A stretch of DNA of 41,541 nucleotides from an uncultured Mucilaginibacter sp. (GTDB lineage: Bacteria > Bacteroidota > Bacteroidia > Sphingobacteriales > Sphingobacteriaceae): contig CAIPFE010000038.1 in assembly GCA_903864275.1 (NCBI GenBank), forward strand, positions 1-41,541. Reading direction: 5' to 3'. Of the stretch, positions 32,694-40,841 are shown piece by piece. The first letter of the stretch is position 1. The number at the start of each line of letters is the position of its first letter. A program made the translations under genes and the position numbers. The notes beneath the pieces were generated by a model that did not search any database, was not told the origin of the DNA, and saw only the letters and a list, made by a program, of their open reading frames with translations.

Positions 32694-33455
32694 TCCCTCC
32701 CGCCATTCCTTACCCGTCAGGTTTATAAAAACATCCTCTAAATTGGCCAGTTTTACTTGCTTTTTACGTTCGAAGCCGGATGCAACCAATTGGTCGATAA
32801 AGTGGTTGGGGGTATCGATGCCGACTACGTGGCCGCCGTCAATAAAGGCTACGCGGTCGCATAGTTCTTCAGCTTCATCCATGTAGTGGGTGGTAATGAC
32901 AACTGTCGTACCGTTGTCGCGTATTTCGCGGATCAGGTCCCATAAGTTACGTCGCGCCTGCGGATCGAGGCCTGTTGTTGGTTCATCCAGGAAAATTATC
33001 TTTGGATTATTGATCAGCGTTGTAGCTATGGAAAAACGTTGTTTTTGCCCGCCCGAAAGCTCTTTATATTTTGATTTGGCCTTATCGTTCAATGCTACCT
33101 TTCCAAGCATTTCAGATGGGGTCTTGTCAATGCCGTATAAGCCGCAAAAGAGTTTAATAAGTTCCGATAGGTTTAGATTCGGATAATAGCCCGCAGCCTG
33201 CAATTGCACGCCAATGCGCTGTTTAATTTTATCGGCATCGTGGTCAATGGATAAGCCATCCACAGTTACCTCGCCTGATGTTTTGTCGCGAAGGGTTTCA
33301 ATGATCTCGAGTGTGGTGGTTTTACCGGCGCCATTGGGGCCAAGCAGGCCGAAGATCTCGCCATCATAAACATCAAAGCTAATGCCTTTTACAGCTGCAA
33401 AATCATCGTAGTTTTTTACCAGGTTTTTTACTGTTATAATAGGTTGTTTTGCCAT
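32691..33455 (-). CDS. ABC transporter ATP-binding protein
   Basis: The 254-residue cytoplasmic ATPase has Walker A in GLLGPNGAGKTTTLE, the signature ELSGGQKQR, Walker B IIFLDEPTTGLDP and the switch histidine in TTHYMDEAEEL. It is the partner of the permease downstream. The ATG at 33455 (MAKQPIITVKNLVKNYDDF) matches the family; a much longer reading to 33731 only adds translated repeat sequence. Members of this subfamily power drug or lipid export. The word array at 32594-32630 sits between its end and the permease start, so the operon is interrupted by a repeat. Confidence 0.93.
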   Translation of the reverse strand: MAKQPIITVKNLVKNYDDFAAVKGISFDVYDGEIFGLLGPNGAGKTTTLEIIETLRDKTSGEVTVDGLSIDHDADKIKQRIGVQLQAAGYYPNLNLSELIKLFCGLYGIDKTPSEMLGKVALNDKAKSKYKELSGGQKQRFSIATTLINNPKIIFLDEPTTGLDPQARRNLWDLIREIRDNGTTVVITTHYMDEAEELCDRVAFIDGGHVVGIDTPNHFIDQLVASGFERKKQVKLANLEDVFINLTGKEWREG

Positions 33456-33532
33456 GCTGTAAAATTCGTTTACAAAATTGATATTTCCACTATTTTTTTC
33501 GGCGAATGGTTGAATTGAGGGGATGGTTGGTA

Positions 33533-33606
33533 AGCCCCACCCAAACCCTCCCCGGTAGGTAGGGCTTTTTAAAGTCTCCCCTACCGGGGGAGATTTAGAG
33601 GGGGCT
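33533..33606. repeat. AGCCCC inverted repeat with CCGGTAGG core
   Basis: The left arm (33533-33564) is matched by the reverse complement of the right arm (33575-33606), sharing AGCCCC and CCCCGGTAGG. The loop is CTTTTTAAAG. The type is a common dispersed repeat in Bacteroidota. Confidence 0.82.
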
Positions 33607-33833
33607 CCTATTTCATCAAATGCCCCAGCGAATGGATGATGGTATGTAAATGTGAGGCCATTAGCACAGCGAAGTGAACGATCTGTATAGCGAGTAAAGT
33701 TTTCATAACACGTGATTGATTTATAGATCAAATGTGCTCACAGAAGCCGTTTTTATATAAAGCTTTTAGGCGAAGGGTGTTAAATTTCCGGTAAATGGCG
33801 GTAATTTGGCGATGAATGGATAGAGTTCCGGCG

Positions 33834-33866
33834 AAACTTCCGAAGTTTTCAAAACTTCGGAAGTTT
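33834..33866. terminator. perfect hairpin downstream of carA
   Basis: AAACTTCCGAAGTTTT and its reverse complement form 16-bp arms separated by one base, just after the carA stop. It could terminate carA transcription, although a T-run on the minus strand is lacking. Confidence 0.6.
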
Positions 33867-33878
33867 AAAAAGGAGATG

Positions 33879-34979
33879 CTATTTCATCAATTCAATAAAA
33901 TCATCAAACAGATACCGGCTATCATGCGGCCCTGGGGAAGATTCGGGGTGATATTGTACCGAAAATGCTTTTTTGCCTTTTACCCTGATGCCTTCAATGG
34001 ATTGATCGTTTAGGTTAACATGGGTGATCTCCACTTTGTCGGATGCACGTACAGCTTCTGGCACTACACCAAAGCCGTGGTTTTGCGAGGTAACCTCACA
34101 GTGGTTGATGATAATATTTTTTACAGGGTGGTTTAAGCCGCGATGGCCGTTAAACATTTTTTTGGTGGGGATATCGTTGGCTAAGGCCAGCAACTGGTGA
34201 CCGAGACAAATGCCAAACATCGGCTTTTCGGATGCTAAAATATCTTTTACGGTATCGATGGCGTAAGGCATAGCAGCCGGATCGCCGGGGCCGTTGGAGA
34301 TAAAGTACCCTGTTGGTGCAAAATCTCTTTCCATTTCTTCGAAGGATGTTTTTGCCGGGAAAACTTTGGCATAAATATCCCTGTCGTCAAAATTGCGCAG
34401 GATGTTTTTCTTAACGCCGAGATCAAGTACAGCTACGCGGTATTTTGCGTTTTCATCACCAAAAGTATATGTTTCGGTTGTTGAAACTTTTGAAGATAAC
34501 TCCAGCCCATCCATTGAGGGTACTTCATCCAGTTTCTTTTTTAATTCGTCGATGTCCAATATTTCAGAAGAAATAATGGCATTCATCGCGCCTTTATCAC
34601 GGATATGGCGGACCAGCTGGCGGGTATCAATATCCGAAATACCTACTATATTTTGTTCCTGGAAATAATCCTGGATAGACTCGTCCGCCTGTTTGCGGGT
34701 ATAATAGATGTTATAATTTTTACAGACCAGCCCCGCGATCTGTATGTTGCCCGATTCAACTTCGTTTTTATTTATACCATAATTACCGATATGCGCATTT
34801 GTTGCCACCATGATCTGGCCGAAGTAGGAGGGGTCGGTAAAAATTTCCTGGTAGCCAGTCATCCCGGTATTAAAACAGATCTCGCCGCTGGTTGTTCCCA
34901 TTTTGCCGGCTGCCTTACCATAAAAAATAGTGCCGTCAGCCAGTAATAATACCGCCGGTAATTTGGTGAAATAAGTCAT
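33879..34979 (-). CDS. carA: carbamoyl-phosphate synthase, small subunit
   Basis: The 366-residue glutaminase subunit supplies ammonia for carbamoyl phosphate used in arginine and pyrimidine synthesis. The N-terminal domain has TGMTGYQEIFTDPSY and YGINKNEVES. The class I amidotransferase domain has the nucleophile C258 in FGICLGHQLL, SQNHGFGVV, and the His-Glu pair in VQYHPESSPGPHDS. Length is typical. No carB follows in the window, so the large subunit is encoded elsewhere. Confidence 0.96.
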   Translation of the reverse strand: MTYFTKLPAVLLLADGTIFYGKAAGKMGTTSGEICFNTGMTGYQEIFTDPSYFGQIMVATNAHIGNYGINKNEVESGNIQIAGLVCKNYNIYYTRKQADESIQDYFQEQNIVGISDIDTRQLVRHIRDKGAMNAIISSEILDIDELKKKLDEVPSMDGLELSSKVSTTETYTFGDENAKYRVAVLDLGVKKNILRNFDDRDIYAKVFPAKTSFEEMERDFAPTGYFISNGPGDPAAMPYAIDTVKDILASEKPMFGICLGHQLLALANDIPTKKMFNGHRGLNHPVKNIIINHCEVTSQNHGFGVVPEAVRASDKVEITHVNLNDQSIEGIRVKGKKAFSVQYHPESSPGPHDSRYLFDDFIELMK

Positions 34980-35080
34980 TGTTCAAAAAAATTGAATGGT
35001 TAAAAAGCCGGTTTGCCAGGTGCCGCGCTCCGCGAAAACTTGCCGAAAGCTTGAAGTGAGAATAGCCCATGTTCAAGGTA

Positions 35081-35088
35081 CAAAACTA
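35081..35088 (-). promoter_or_regulatory. candidate -7 element of carA
   Basis: On the minus strand TAGTTTTG matches TAnnTTTG, about 100 bases before the carA ATG. It would leave a long leader; no -33 element was identified. Confidence 0.25.
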
Positions 35089-35093
35089 TGGAA

Positions 35094-35228
35094 TAATTTC
35101 GGAATTCGGAATTTCGATTTCGGATTTTTATAAATGCGGAATTGCTAATTTTGAATTTTAGAATAGAATATTTTCCTCAGCACATCCAAAAAATCAATTC
35201 CGCATTTGACATTCCGAATTCCGAAATA
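35094..35228. repeat. ATTTCGG heptad family, copy 2, inverted
   Basis: The left arm (from 35096) is built of ATTTCGG, AATTCGG and AATTTCG. The right arm (35194-35228) carries the reverse complement. The block GGATTTTTATAAATGCGGAA is shared with 31297-31316 (one mismatch). It fills the divergent gap between carA and panB. Confidence 0.87.
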
Positions 35229-35235
35229 ACTAACA

Positions 35236-35243
35236 TACATTTG
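35236..35243 (+). promoter_or_regulatory. candidate -7 element of panB
   Basis: TACATTTG fits the consensus exactly and lies 21 bases before the ATG, immediately after the heptad repeat, so the upstream part of the promoter would be repeat-derived. Confidence 0.45.
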
Positions 35244-35263
35244 CAATTACTAAAATATCACAC

Positions 35264-36079
35264 ATGTCGGTACATAAAGAGGTTAAAAGGATCACCACGC
35301 ACATTTTGCAGGAAATGAAATCCCGTGGCGAGAAGATCGCTATGCTTACTGCCTACGATTATTCCATGGCGGCCATTGTTGATGAGGCCGGTGTTGACAT
35401 CATCCTGGTTGGCGATTCAGCCTCCAATGTTATGGCCGGACATGAAACCACTTTACCAATCACGCTCGACCAGATGATCTATCACGCCTCATCGGTAGTG
35501 CGCGCTGCTAAACGGGCTTTGGTGGTTGTCGACCTGCCTTTTGGTTCGTACCAGGGCAATTCAAAAGAGGCTTTGAATTCGGCCATCCGTATTATGAAGG
35601 AGGCGGGCGCGCACAGCGTAAAAATGGAAGGCGGCGTTGAAATTGCCGAATCGGTAAGCCGTATACTCACTGCTGGGATACCGGTTATGGGCCATTTGGG
35701 ATTAACACCGCAATCCATCTACAAGTTCGGCACGTATACCGTAAGGGCCAGGCACGAAGCCGAAGCGCAAAAATTACGTGAAGATGCACTCAAACTCCAG
35801 GAACTTGGCTGCTTTGGCATCGTACTCGAAAAGATACCTGCTACGCTTGCTAAAGAAGTAAGTGAAAGCTTAAATATACCAACTATCGGCATCGGCGCAG
35901 GCCGGCATTGCGATGGACAGGTTTTGGTTATCCACGATATGCTCGGCATTAATAAAGCCTTTAAACCACGGTTTTTGCGCCAGTATGCCAATTTGAGCGA
36001 AGCAATGAATGGAGCGATAAAAAACTACGTTAGCGATGTAAAAGCAAAAAGCTTCCCCGATGAGACGGAACAGTATTGA
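35264..36079 (+). CDS. panB: 3-methyl-2-oxobutanoate hydroxymethyltransferase
   Basis: The 271-residue enzyme makes ketopantoate for pantothenate and CoA biosynthesis. The metal and substrate residues are in ILVGDSASNVMAGHETTLP and VKMEGGVEIAESV. Other matches are GHLGLTPQSIYKFGTYTVRA and PTIGIGAGRHCDGQVLVIHDMLG. Length is the family norm; there is a slight lysine-rich N-terminal extension. panC and panD are not in the window. Confidence 0.96.
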   Translation: MSVHKEVKRITTHILQEMKSRGEKIAMLTAYDYSMAAIVDEAGVDIILVGDSASNVMAGHETTLPITLDQMIYHASSVVRAAKRALVVVDLPFGSYQGNSKEALNSAIRIMKEAGAHSVKMEGGVEIAESVSRILTAGIPVMGHLGLTPQSIYKFGTYTVRARHEAEAQKLREDALKLQELGCFGIVLEKIPATLAKEVSESLNIPTIGIGAGRHCDGQVLVIHDMLGINKAFKPRFLRQYANLSEAMNGAIKNYVSDVKAKSFPDETEQY

Positions 36080-36089
36080 GTTTTTCTAA

Positions 36090-36163
36090 GTCCATAGTCG
36101 ATAGTCCATAGACCATGGTACCAGGTAATTTCGACTATGGTCCATCGACTATGGTCCATGGAC
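36090..36163. repeat. inverted heptad array, GTCCATA family, copy 3
   Basis: The left arm (36090-36118) has GTCCATA and GTCGATA words. The right arm (36133-36163) has them in reverse complement, with an 11-bp exact core, CCATAGTCGAT. It lies between panB and the pseudouridine synthase gene on the same strand. Confidence 0.88.
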
Positions 36164-36178
36164 AAAATAACATCACCT

Positions 36179-36904
36179 ATGTCCAAAGTCAATATAAAAT
36201 ACATCAATCACGATATTACCGATGAAGATATCCTTTACGAGGATAACCACCTCATCGCCGTGAACAAGCGCGCAGGTGATATTGTGCAGGTTGATGATAC
36301 AGGTGACGAATCATTGGAAGACAAGGTTAAGAAATACATCGCCCAAAAATATGATAAGCCAAACGGTGCATTTTTAGGGGTGGTACACCGGCTCGACAGG
36401 CCCGTCAGCGGCGTTCTATTGTTCGCTAAAACAAGCAAGGCATTGGAACGGATAAACGCACTTTTTAAAAGCCGCGACATGCACAAAACCTATTATGCCG
36501 TTGTGCGAAACCGGCCCCGGCCGGAAGCCGGTAACCTGGTGCACTGGCTGGTAAAAAATCCGCAGAAAAACATTACCAAAGCGCATGACCATGAGGTGCC
36601 CGGCAGCCAGCGCGCAGAGCTAAACTATAAATTAGTTGGCGAGCTTAACGGCAATTACTTAATTGAGGTTGACCCTATAACCGGCCGCCCACACCAGATC
36701 AGGGTGCAGTTATCAACCCTGGGATGCCCCATAGTTGGCGACAATAAATACGGTTATCCGCGCGGCAGTTTGCGTAAGAGCATCAGCCTGCATGCCCGCA
36801 AGCTGGAGTTTGTTCATCCTATAAAAAAAGAACAAGTAGTCATCATTGCCCCTGTGCCCAAAGATGGATTTTGGGAGCGGTTTGAAGGGATGATGGTTTC
36901 GTGA
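36179..36904 (+). CDS. RluA-family pseudouridine synthase
   Basis: The 241-residue enzyme isomerises uridine in rRNA or tRNA. The catalytic aspartate D73 is in VVHRLDRPVSGVLLFAK, followed by TGRPHQIRVQLSTLGCPIVGD. The ATG at 36179 (MSKVNIKYIN) is used because a longer reading from 36137 would pass through a repeat. The protein lacks an S4 domain and is RluD/RluC-like without the N-terminal part; the exact target base cannot be told. Confidence 0.92.
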   Translation: MSKVNIKYINHDITDEDILYEDNHLIAVNKRAGDIVQVDDTGDESLEDKVKKYIAQKYDKPNGAFLGVVHRLDRPVSGVLLFAKTSKALERINALFKSRDMHKTYYAVVRNRPRPEAGNLVHWLVKNPQKNITKAHDHEVPGSQRAELNYKLVGELNGNYLIEVDPITGRPHQIRVQLSTLGCPIVGDNKYGYPRGSLRKSISLHARKLEFVHPIKKEQVVIIAPVPKDGFWERFEGMMVS

Positions 36905-36907
36905 GTT

Positions 36908-36982
36908 CTAAATTCAAAGTATAAAGTCCTAAGCCAGTAATATATAATCACTTGACTTAGGACTTTAAACTTTAGGCTTAAG
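36908..36982. repeat. CTAAAGT heptad array, inverted
   Basis: The left arm (36908-36938) has words such as TAAAGTC and CTAAATT. The right arm (36955-36982) in reverse complement has CTAAAGT and TTAAAGT. A 12-bp core, TAAAGTCCTAAG, pairs. It sits between two convergent genes. Confidence 0.83.
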
Positions 36983-36991
36983 ATTTTCAGC

Positions 36992-38107
36992 TCAATCAGC
37001 TGTCAAAATCACTTTCAGCGCTTTTTCTTTCGCCGCATTACCAAAAGTTTCATAGGCTTCCATAACCCGATCCAATCTGAAATGATGGGTGATCAGTTTA
37101 TTAGGCTCTATCTTTTTGGATTGAACAGTTTTTAACAGCAGCGGTGTGGTAACGGTGTCAACCAACCGGGTAGTGATGGTAATATTCCGTGACCATAACG
37201 TTTCCAGATGGAGCGTAACGCTCTTGCCGTGAACGCCTATATTGGCGATATGGCCGCCGGGGGCAATAATTTCCTGGCATAACTCAAATGTTGCCGGTAC
37301 GCCGACCGCTTCAATAGCTACATCCACGCCCCTGCCGTTGGTCAAGCGCATTATGGTTTCAATTGCATTTTCATTGGCGCTGTTAATGATATGGGTTGCA
37401 CCGAAAGTTTTCGCAACATTCAGGCGGTTTTCATCCATATCGATCATCACAATTTCAGCCGGCGAATAAAATTGAGCCGTTAATAGTGCGGCTACACCTA
37501 TCGGCCCTGAGCCAACGATTGCTACGATATCGCCGGGTTTTACCTGGCCGTTTAGTACGCCGCATTCAAAACCAGTAGGTAAAATGTCGCTTAGCATTAC
37601 CAGTGCTTCTTCATCTGATCCTGCCGGAATTGGGTACAGGCTGTTATCCGCATGCGGTATCCTTACATATTCGGCCTGTGTGCCATCAATCATATAACCA
37701 AGTATCCAGCCGCCATCTGCACAATGCGAATACATCCCTTTTTTACAATACTCACATTTTCCGCATGAGGTAACACAGGAGATGATCACATGGTCGCCTT
37801 TTTTGAAATTGCTTACCGCGCTGCCAACTTCCTCAACAATACCAACGCCTTCATGGCCAATGATCCTGCCATCTGCAACTTCAGGAAGATCGCCTTTCAT
37901 AATATGAAGATCGGTACCGCAAATCGTTGTTTTTAGGATCTTTACAATCGCGTCTGTTGGTTTTGTTAACCCGGGTTTGGGTTTATCTTCCCAGGATTTT
38001 TTTCCCGGTCCATGATAAACCAATGCTTTCATAGTTTTTGCTGCACCATTTGCAGGCGCTTTAACTTCCGGGGATTTTTCCCTGGGTTCATAAACCAATG
38101 CTTCCAT
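36992..38107 (-). CDS. zinc-dependent alcohol dehydrogenase
   Basis: The 371-residue protein is a class III-like NAD(P)-dependent MDR alcohol dehydrogenase. The catalytic zinc site is C and H in ICGTDLHIMKGD and E in GHEGVG. The structural zinc cysteines are in CGKCEYCKKGMYSHC, and the NAD fold has VGSGPIGVAAL. The N-terminal MEALVYEPREKSPE (residues 1-14) is repeated as MKALVYHGPGKKSWE from residue 26, so the true family start may be ATG 38032. It resembles isopropanol or butanediol dehydrogenases. Substrate unknown. Confidence 0.9.
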   Translation of the reverse strand: MEALVYEPREKSPEVKAPANGAAKTMKALVYHGPGKKSWEDKPKPGLTKPTDAIVKILKTTICGTDLHIMKGDLPEVADGRIIGHEGVGIVEEVGSAVSNFKKGDHVIISCVTSCGKCEYCKKGMYSHCADGGWILGYMIDGTQAEYVRIPHADNSLYPIPAGSDEEALVMLSDILPTGFECGVLNGQVKPGDIVAIVGSGPIGVAALLTAQFYSPAEIVMIDMDENRLNVAKTFGATHIINSANENAIETIMRLTNGRGVDVAIEAVGVPATFELCQEIIAPGGHIANIGVHGKSVTLHLETLWSRNITITTRLVDTVTTPLLLKTVQSKKIEPNKLITHHFRLDRVMEAYETFGNAAKEKALKVILTAD

Positions 38108-38254
38108 AATATTATTTTTTTAGGTGTTTTGACTTTATAACAAAGATGGGTTCGATCTGCCGGTAAATAAATGACGGGCGTCATTATTAAATATGATATA
38201 CGCCTGATCCATTGCTGAAAAACTCCATAATGCCAAAATTGCCGCTTAAGCCTC

Positions 38255-39244
38255 TTACAACGCCAGCACGGTCTGCCAAATTCTCTCATCCACCAAAACA
38301 CCATCTTTCAAACTTTTCTCCCTTGTCCTCAAAGTATTTTCGCCGGGATAAGATATTGATCCTCCTTCGTGCACCGGGCGGCTGGATTTGGAATAGGCTA
38401 TGATCTCTTCGATTAACTGGGCGGTAGGGTTGCTGCTGTCCGGTTTTATGCAGATGAAAACCTGCGAAACCCCGCTTTCGTTTTCGGTTTTGGTAACCTC
38501 AGCGGTTGATTTGCCCTGGCTGAGCACGGTTGCCAGCAGGTCGAGCATGAGGGACAGCCCCGAACCTTTCCAGAAACCAATGGGCAGTAATCTTTGCGAA
38601 TGGAGGATTGCCGCCGCATCGGTGCTTAATTTACCTTCCGCGTCATAACCGCCCGGCTCGGGCAGTTCCTGGCGGTTTGATTTATACTGGTTGAGTTTGC
38701 CTACAGAGTACTGCGAAATAGCCATATCCAGCACCACATGCCCTTCTTTACGGGGTACTGCAATAACTAAGGGATTATTACCCAAGCGCGGATCGATACC
38801 GCCCCAGGGCGGCAGGTTGGCAATAGTATTGCTGAAACAAATACCGATCATGCCAGCCTCGGCGGCCTGCCAGCCATAAGCCCCGGCACGCATCCAGTGA
38901 TTGGTATTTTTAATGGCCACGCAGCCTATACCGTTTTCATTGGCAAGTTCAATAGCCCGCTCCATGCAAAAACGTGCGTTTAAAATCCCAGGCCCCGAAT
39001 TACCCTCCCACCGCTCCAGCGACCCTAAGGCGCCTTCTTTTGTGGGTGTTCCTCCGGGATTTACGAGCCCTTTCTTAACATATTCCACAAAAGTTGGGAA
39101 ACGGTTTAGTCCATGTGTATATACCCCGTCCCTGCTGTTTTCAGCAAAAATTGTAGCGCATATTTCGGCCTTTTCCACACTGAAACCGAGGGAAACCAAT
39201 ACCCTGTTAAATTCGGATTGTAATTTTTGGAAGGGTATGGTCAT
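38255..39244 (-). CDS. dlgD: 3-dehydro-L-gulonate 2-dehydrogenase (YiaK/DlgD-like)
   Basis: The 329-residue protein matches the YiaK branch of the malate/L-lactate (Ldh2) family along its full length: VYTHGLNRFPTFVEYV, IKNTNHWMRAGAYGWQAAE, IANLPPWGG, LPIGFWKGSGLSLMLDLLAT and the C-terminal ENTLRTREKSLKDGVLVDE. E. coli YiaK reduces 2,3-diketo-L-gulonate with NAD(P)H in ascorbate-type sugar catabolism. The rest of that pathway is not in the window, so a role in a related sugar-acid pathway is possible. Confidence 0.88.
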   Translation of the reverse strand: MTIPFQKLQSEFNRVLVSLGFSVEKAEICATIFAENSRDGVYTHGLNRFPTFVEYVKKGLVNPGGTPTKEGALGSLERWEGNSGPGILNARFCMERAIELANENGIGCVAIKNTNHWMRAGAYGWQAAEAGMIGICFSNTIANLPPWGGIDPRLGNNPLVIAVPRKEGHVVLDMAISQYSVGKLNQYKSNRQELPEPGGYDAEGKLSTDAAAILHSQRLLPIGFWKGSGLSLMLDLLATVLSQGKSTAEVTKTENESGVSQVFICIKPDSSNPTAQLIEEIIAYSKSSRPVHEGGSISYPGENTLRTREKSLKDGVLVDERIWQTVLAL

Positions 39245-39249
39245 TTTAG

Positions 39250-39344
39250 TTGATTGGGTTGAATAAGTTTATTAAGTTGAAGAAGTCCATTTATCTTTTA
39301 TCAAAACTACACACTCCATCAACTTATTCCAACTTAATCAACTG
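39250..39344. repeat. GTTGGAATAAGTTG family, inverted array
   Basis: The left arm (39250-39287) includes TTGAATAAG and TTAAGTTGAAG. The right arm (39317-39344) in reverse complement has GTTGGAATAAGTTG, shared with 14179-14241. It lies just upstream of dlgD (minus strand). Confidence 0.82.
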
Positions 39345-39406
39345 TAAAGATGGTATATTAACCACAACCCTATATCTTTACCTTCGTTGATATCATTATC
39401 AGTGTC

Positions 39407-39459
39407 ATCTGCGAAATCTGCCTATATCTGTGATCCTAATCTGCTTAAATCTGTGGTCA
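39407..39459. repeat. AATCTG word array upstream of a lipoprotein
   Basis: The word AATCTG (with TATCTG, CATCTG variants) recurs five times at 9-13 bp spacing, mixed with AAATCTGTGG. It precedes the lipoprotein at 39542. Confidence 0.65.
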
Positions 39460-39519
39460 ATACTAATCCCCATCAAAAACAGTTATAATTACTCCTGTAT
39501 AAATAACGCCGGGAATTTT

Positions 39520-39527
39520 TATTTTTG
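39520..39527 (+). promoter_or_regulatory. candidate -7 element of the lipoprotein gene
   Basis: TATTTTTG matches the TAnnTTTG consensus and ends 14 bases before the ATG. No -33 element is clear. Confidence 0.4.
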
Positions 39528-39541
39528 CCGATATATCGTCT

Positions 39542-40042
39542 ATGAAAAAAACTCGCTGGGTACTTATTTTAACTGGTTTAATGATAGCCATTGTTATAAA
39601 TTCATGTAAGAAAGGCGGCCAGAGCCCTATACAGGCCCTTTTCACGGGCGGGCAATGGCAACTGGCATCGGTGCAGGTTTCTTATTATACCGGAAACGTG
39701 ACGGATACTGTGGTTATGATCAACGCCCCTTGCATACAGGATTTTATTTTTAATGCCGACAATACCTGTACGTATTCCAATTTCGATTGTATTACCCAAA
39801 CATCATCGCCAGCACAATGGACCCTAACAGGAAATCAACTTTTTTTGCAAACTAATATGGTTTGTAAGGATACTACCGCTGCGGGCAGTTCAATGCCATT
39901 TTCAAATGCCGCCATACAAACCCTGGGGCAATTTTCTCTGGTGCTTCAAACCGGCGACATCCAGCCAAATTATTCACTTACGGCTAAACGGCAAATTATA
40001 ACATGGGGTTTTGTAAGGCAAAAGTTAAACGGCGTCGACTAA
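39542..40042 (+). CDS. lipocalin-like lipoprotein
   Basis: The 166-residue protein has a lipoprotein signal peptide (MKKTRWVLILTGLMIAIVINS then C22). The mature part, with GGQWQLASVQVSYY near the start, DFIFNADNTCTYSNFDC in the middle and PAQWTLTGNQLFLQTN later, resembles the small lipocalin-like lipoproteins (DUF-type) of Bacteroidota. Four to five cysteines may form disulphides. Envelope protein of unknown role. Confidence 0.75.
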   Translation: MKKTRWVLILTGLMIAIVINSCKKGGQSPIQALFTGGQWQLASVQVSYYTGNVTDTVVMINAPCIQDFIFNADNTCTYSNFDCITQTSSPAQWTLTGNQLFLQTNMVCKDTTAAGSSMPFSNAAIQTLGQFSLVLQTGDIQPNYSLTAKRQIITWGFVRQKLNGVD

Positions 40043-40103
40043 GAGGTTCTTCTAATTATTAATTTCAACTATCAAAATAATAAAAATTCAAAAAAGGGGT
40101 TCA

Positions 40104-40210
40104 TTTGCAATTGAAAATGAACAATTGCCATGAAAGCTATATATTTGGGTCGTTTTATAAAAGCTTTCTAAAATTTCAAAACTCATTTGTTTTTTCAATT
40201 GAAACAAATG
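40104..40210. repeat. inverted repeats upstream of purN
   Basis: CATTTGTTT and AAACAAATG form a perfect 9-bp inverted repeat at about 40183-40209, and a similar CATTTGCAATTGAAAATG block lies at 40102-40119. The 217-base gap otherwise shows only a possible TATATTTG element at 40140-40147. Confidence 0.5.
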
Positions 40211-40259
40211 GATAAAACATTGGTTAGCAATACAGGCATTAAAAAAGCATATAGTTTTA

Positions 40260-40838
40260 ATGAAAAAAAGAATTGCGATTTTTGCTTCAGGATCCGGGTC
40301 GAACGCTCAAAAAATTATGGAGCATTTTAAACGTAATGCCGAAGCGGAGGTCGTATTGATACTTACTAATAATCCCCAGGCCTACGTATTGCAGCGCGCT
40401 GATAACTTCGAAATCCCGGCACATATTTTTACCCGCCATGAATTTTACGAAACCGACGACGTGATCAGGCTGCTGAAGAACCTGCAGGTCGACTTGCTCG
40501 TGCTGGCTGGTTTTTTATGGATGGTACCTGAGTCGTTGCTAAAAGCATTTCCCAATAAAATTATAAACCTTCACCCGGCTTTGCTTCCAAAATATGGCGG
40601 CAAAGGAATGTTTGGCGATCATGTACATAATGCTGTACTCGCGGCCAAAGAAGAAGAATCGGGCATCACCATCCATTTTGTAAGCGATAAATATGATGAA
40701 GGCGAGATCATTCATCAATCCAGGTTTAAGGTTGAGCCCGGCGATAACCTCGAAGTCATCAAATTTAAAGGTCAACAACTTGAGCATCAGCACTTCCCGA
40801 GGGTGATAGAGAGTTTGCTTAAGAAAATGAAGAGTTGA
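40260..40838 (+). CDS. purN: phosphoribosylglycinamide formyltransferase
   Basis: The 192-residue enzyme (GART, PurN) transfers a formyl group from 10-formyltetrahydrofolate to GAR in purine synthesis. The substrate loop FASGSGSNAQKI is at the N-terminus. The catalytic Asn and His are in KIINLHPALLPKYGGKG, and Asp in DKYDEGEII. The length is the family norm. It is convergent with the histidine kinase gene, with octad repeats between. Confidence 0.95.
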   Translation: MKKRIAIFASGSGSNAQKIMEHFKRNAEAEVVLILTNNPQAYVLQRADNFEIPAHIFTRHEFYETDDVIRLLKNLQVDLLVLAGFLWMVPESLLKAFPNKIINLHPALLPKYGGKGMFGDHVHNAVLAAKEEESGITIHFVSDKYDEGEIIHQSRFKVEPGDNLEVIKFKGQQLEHQHFPRVIESLLKKMKS

Positions 40839-40841
40839 GGG

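Larger units (their letters stand above)
33456..33878. other. gap between the ABC exporter and carA
   Basis: The gap holds two repeats: the 33533-33606 inverted repeat and the 33834-33866 palindrome, and no gene. It should contain the promoter of the ABC exporter operon, but I found no clear element. Confidence 0.5.

Noticed and set aside
33456..33731. N-terminal extension of the ABC ATPase
   Set aside because: The extra residues are translated repeat DNA, and the family start MAKQPIITVKN fits ATG 33455.
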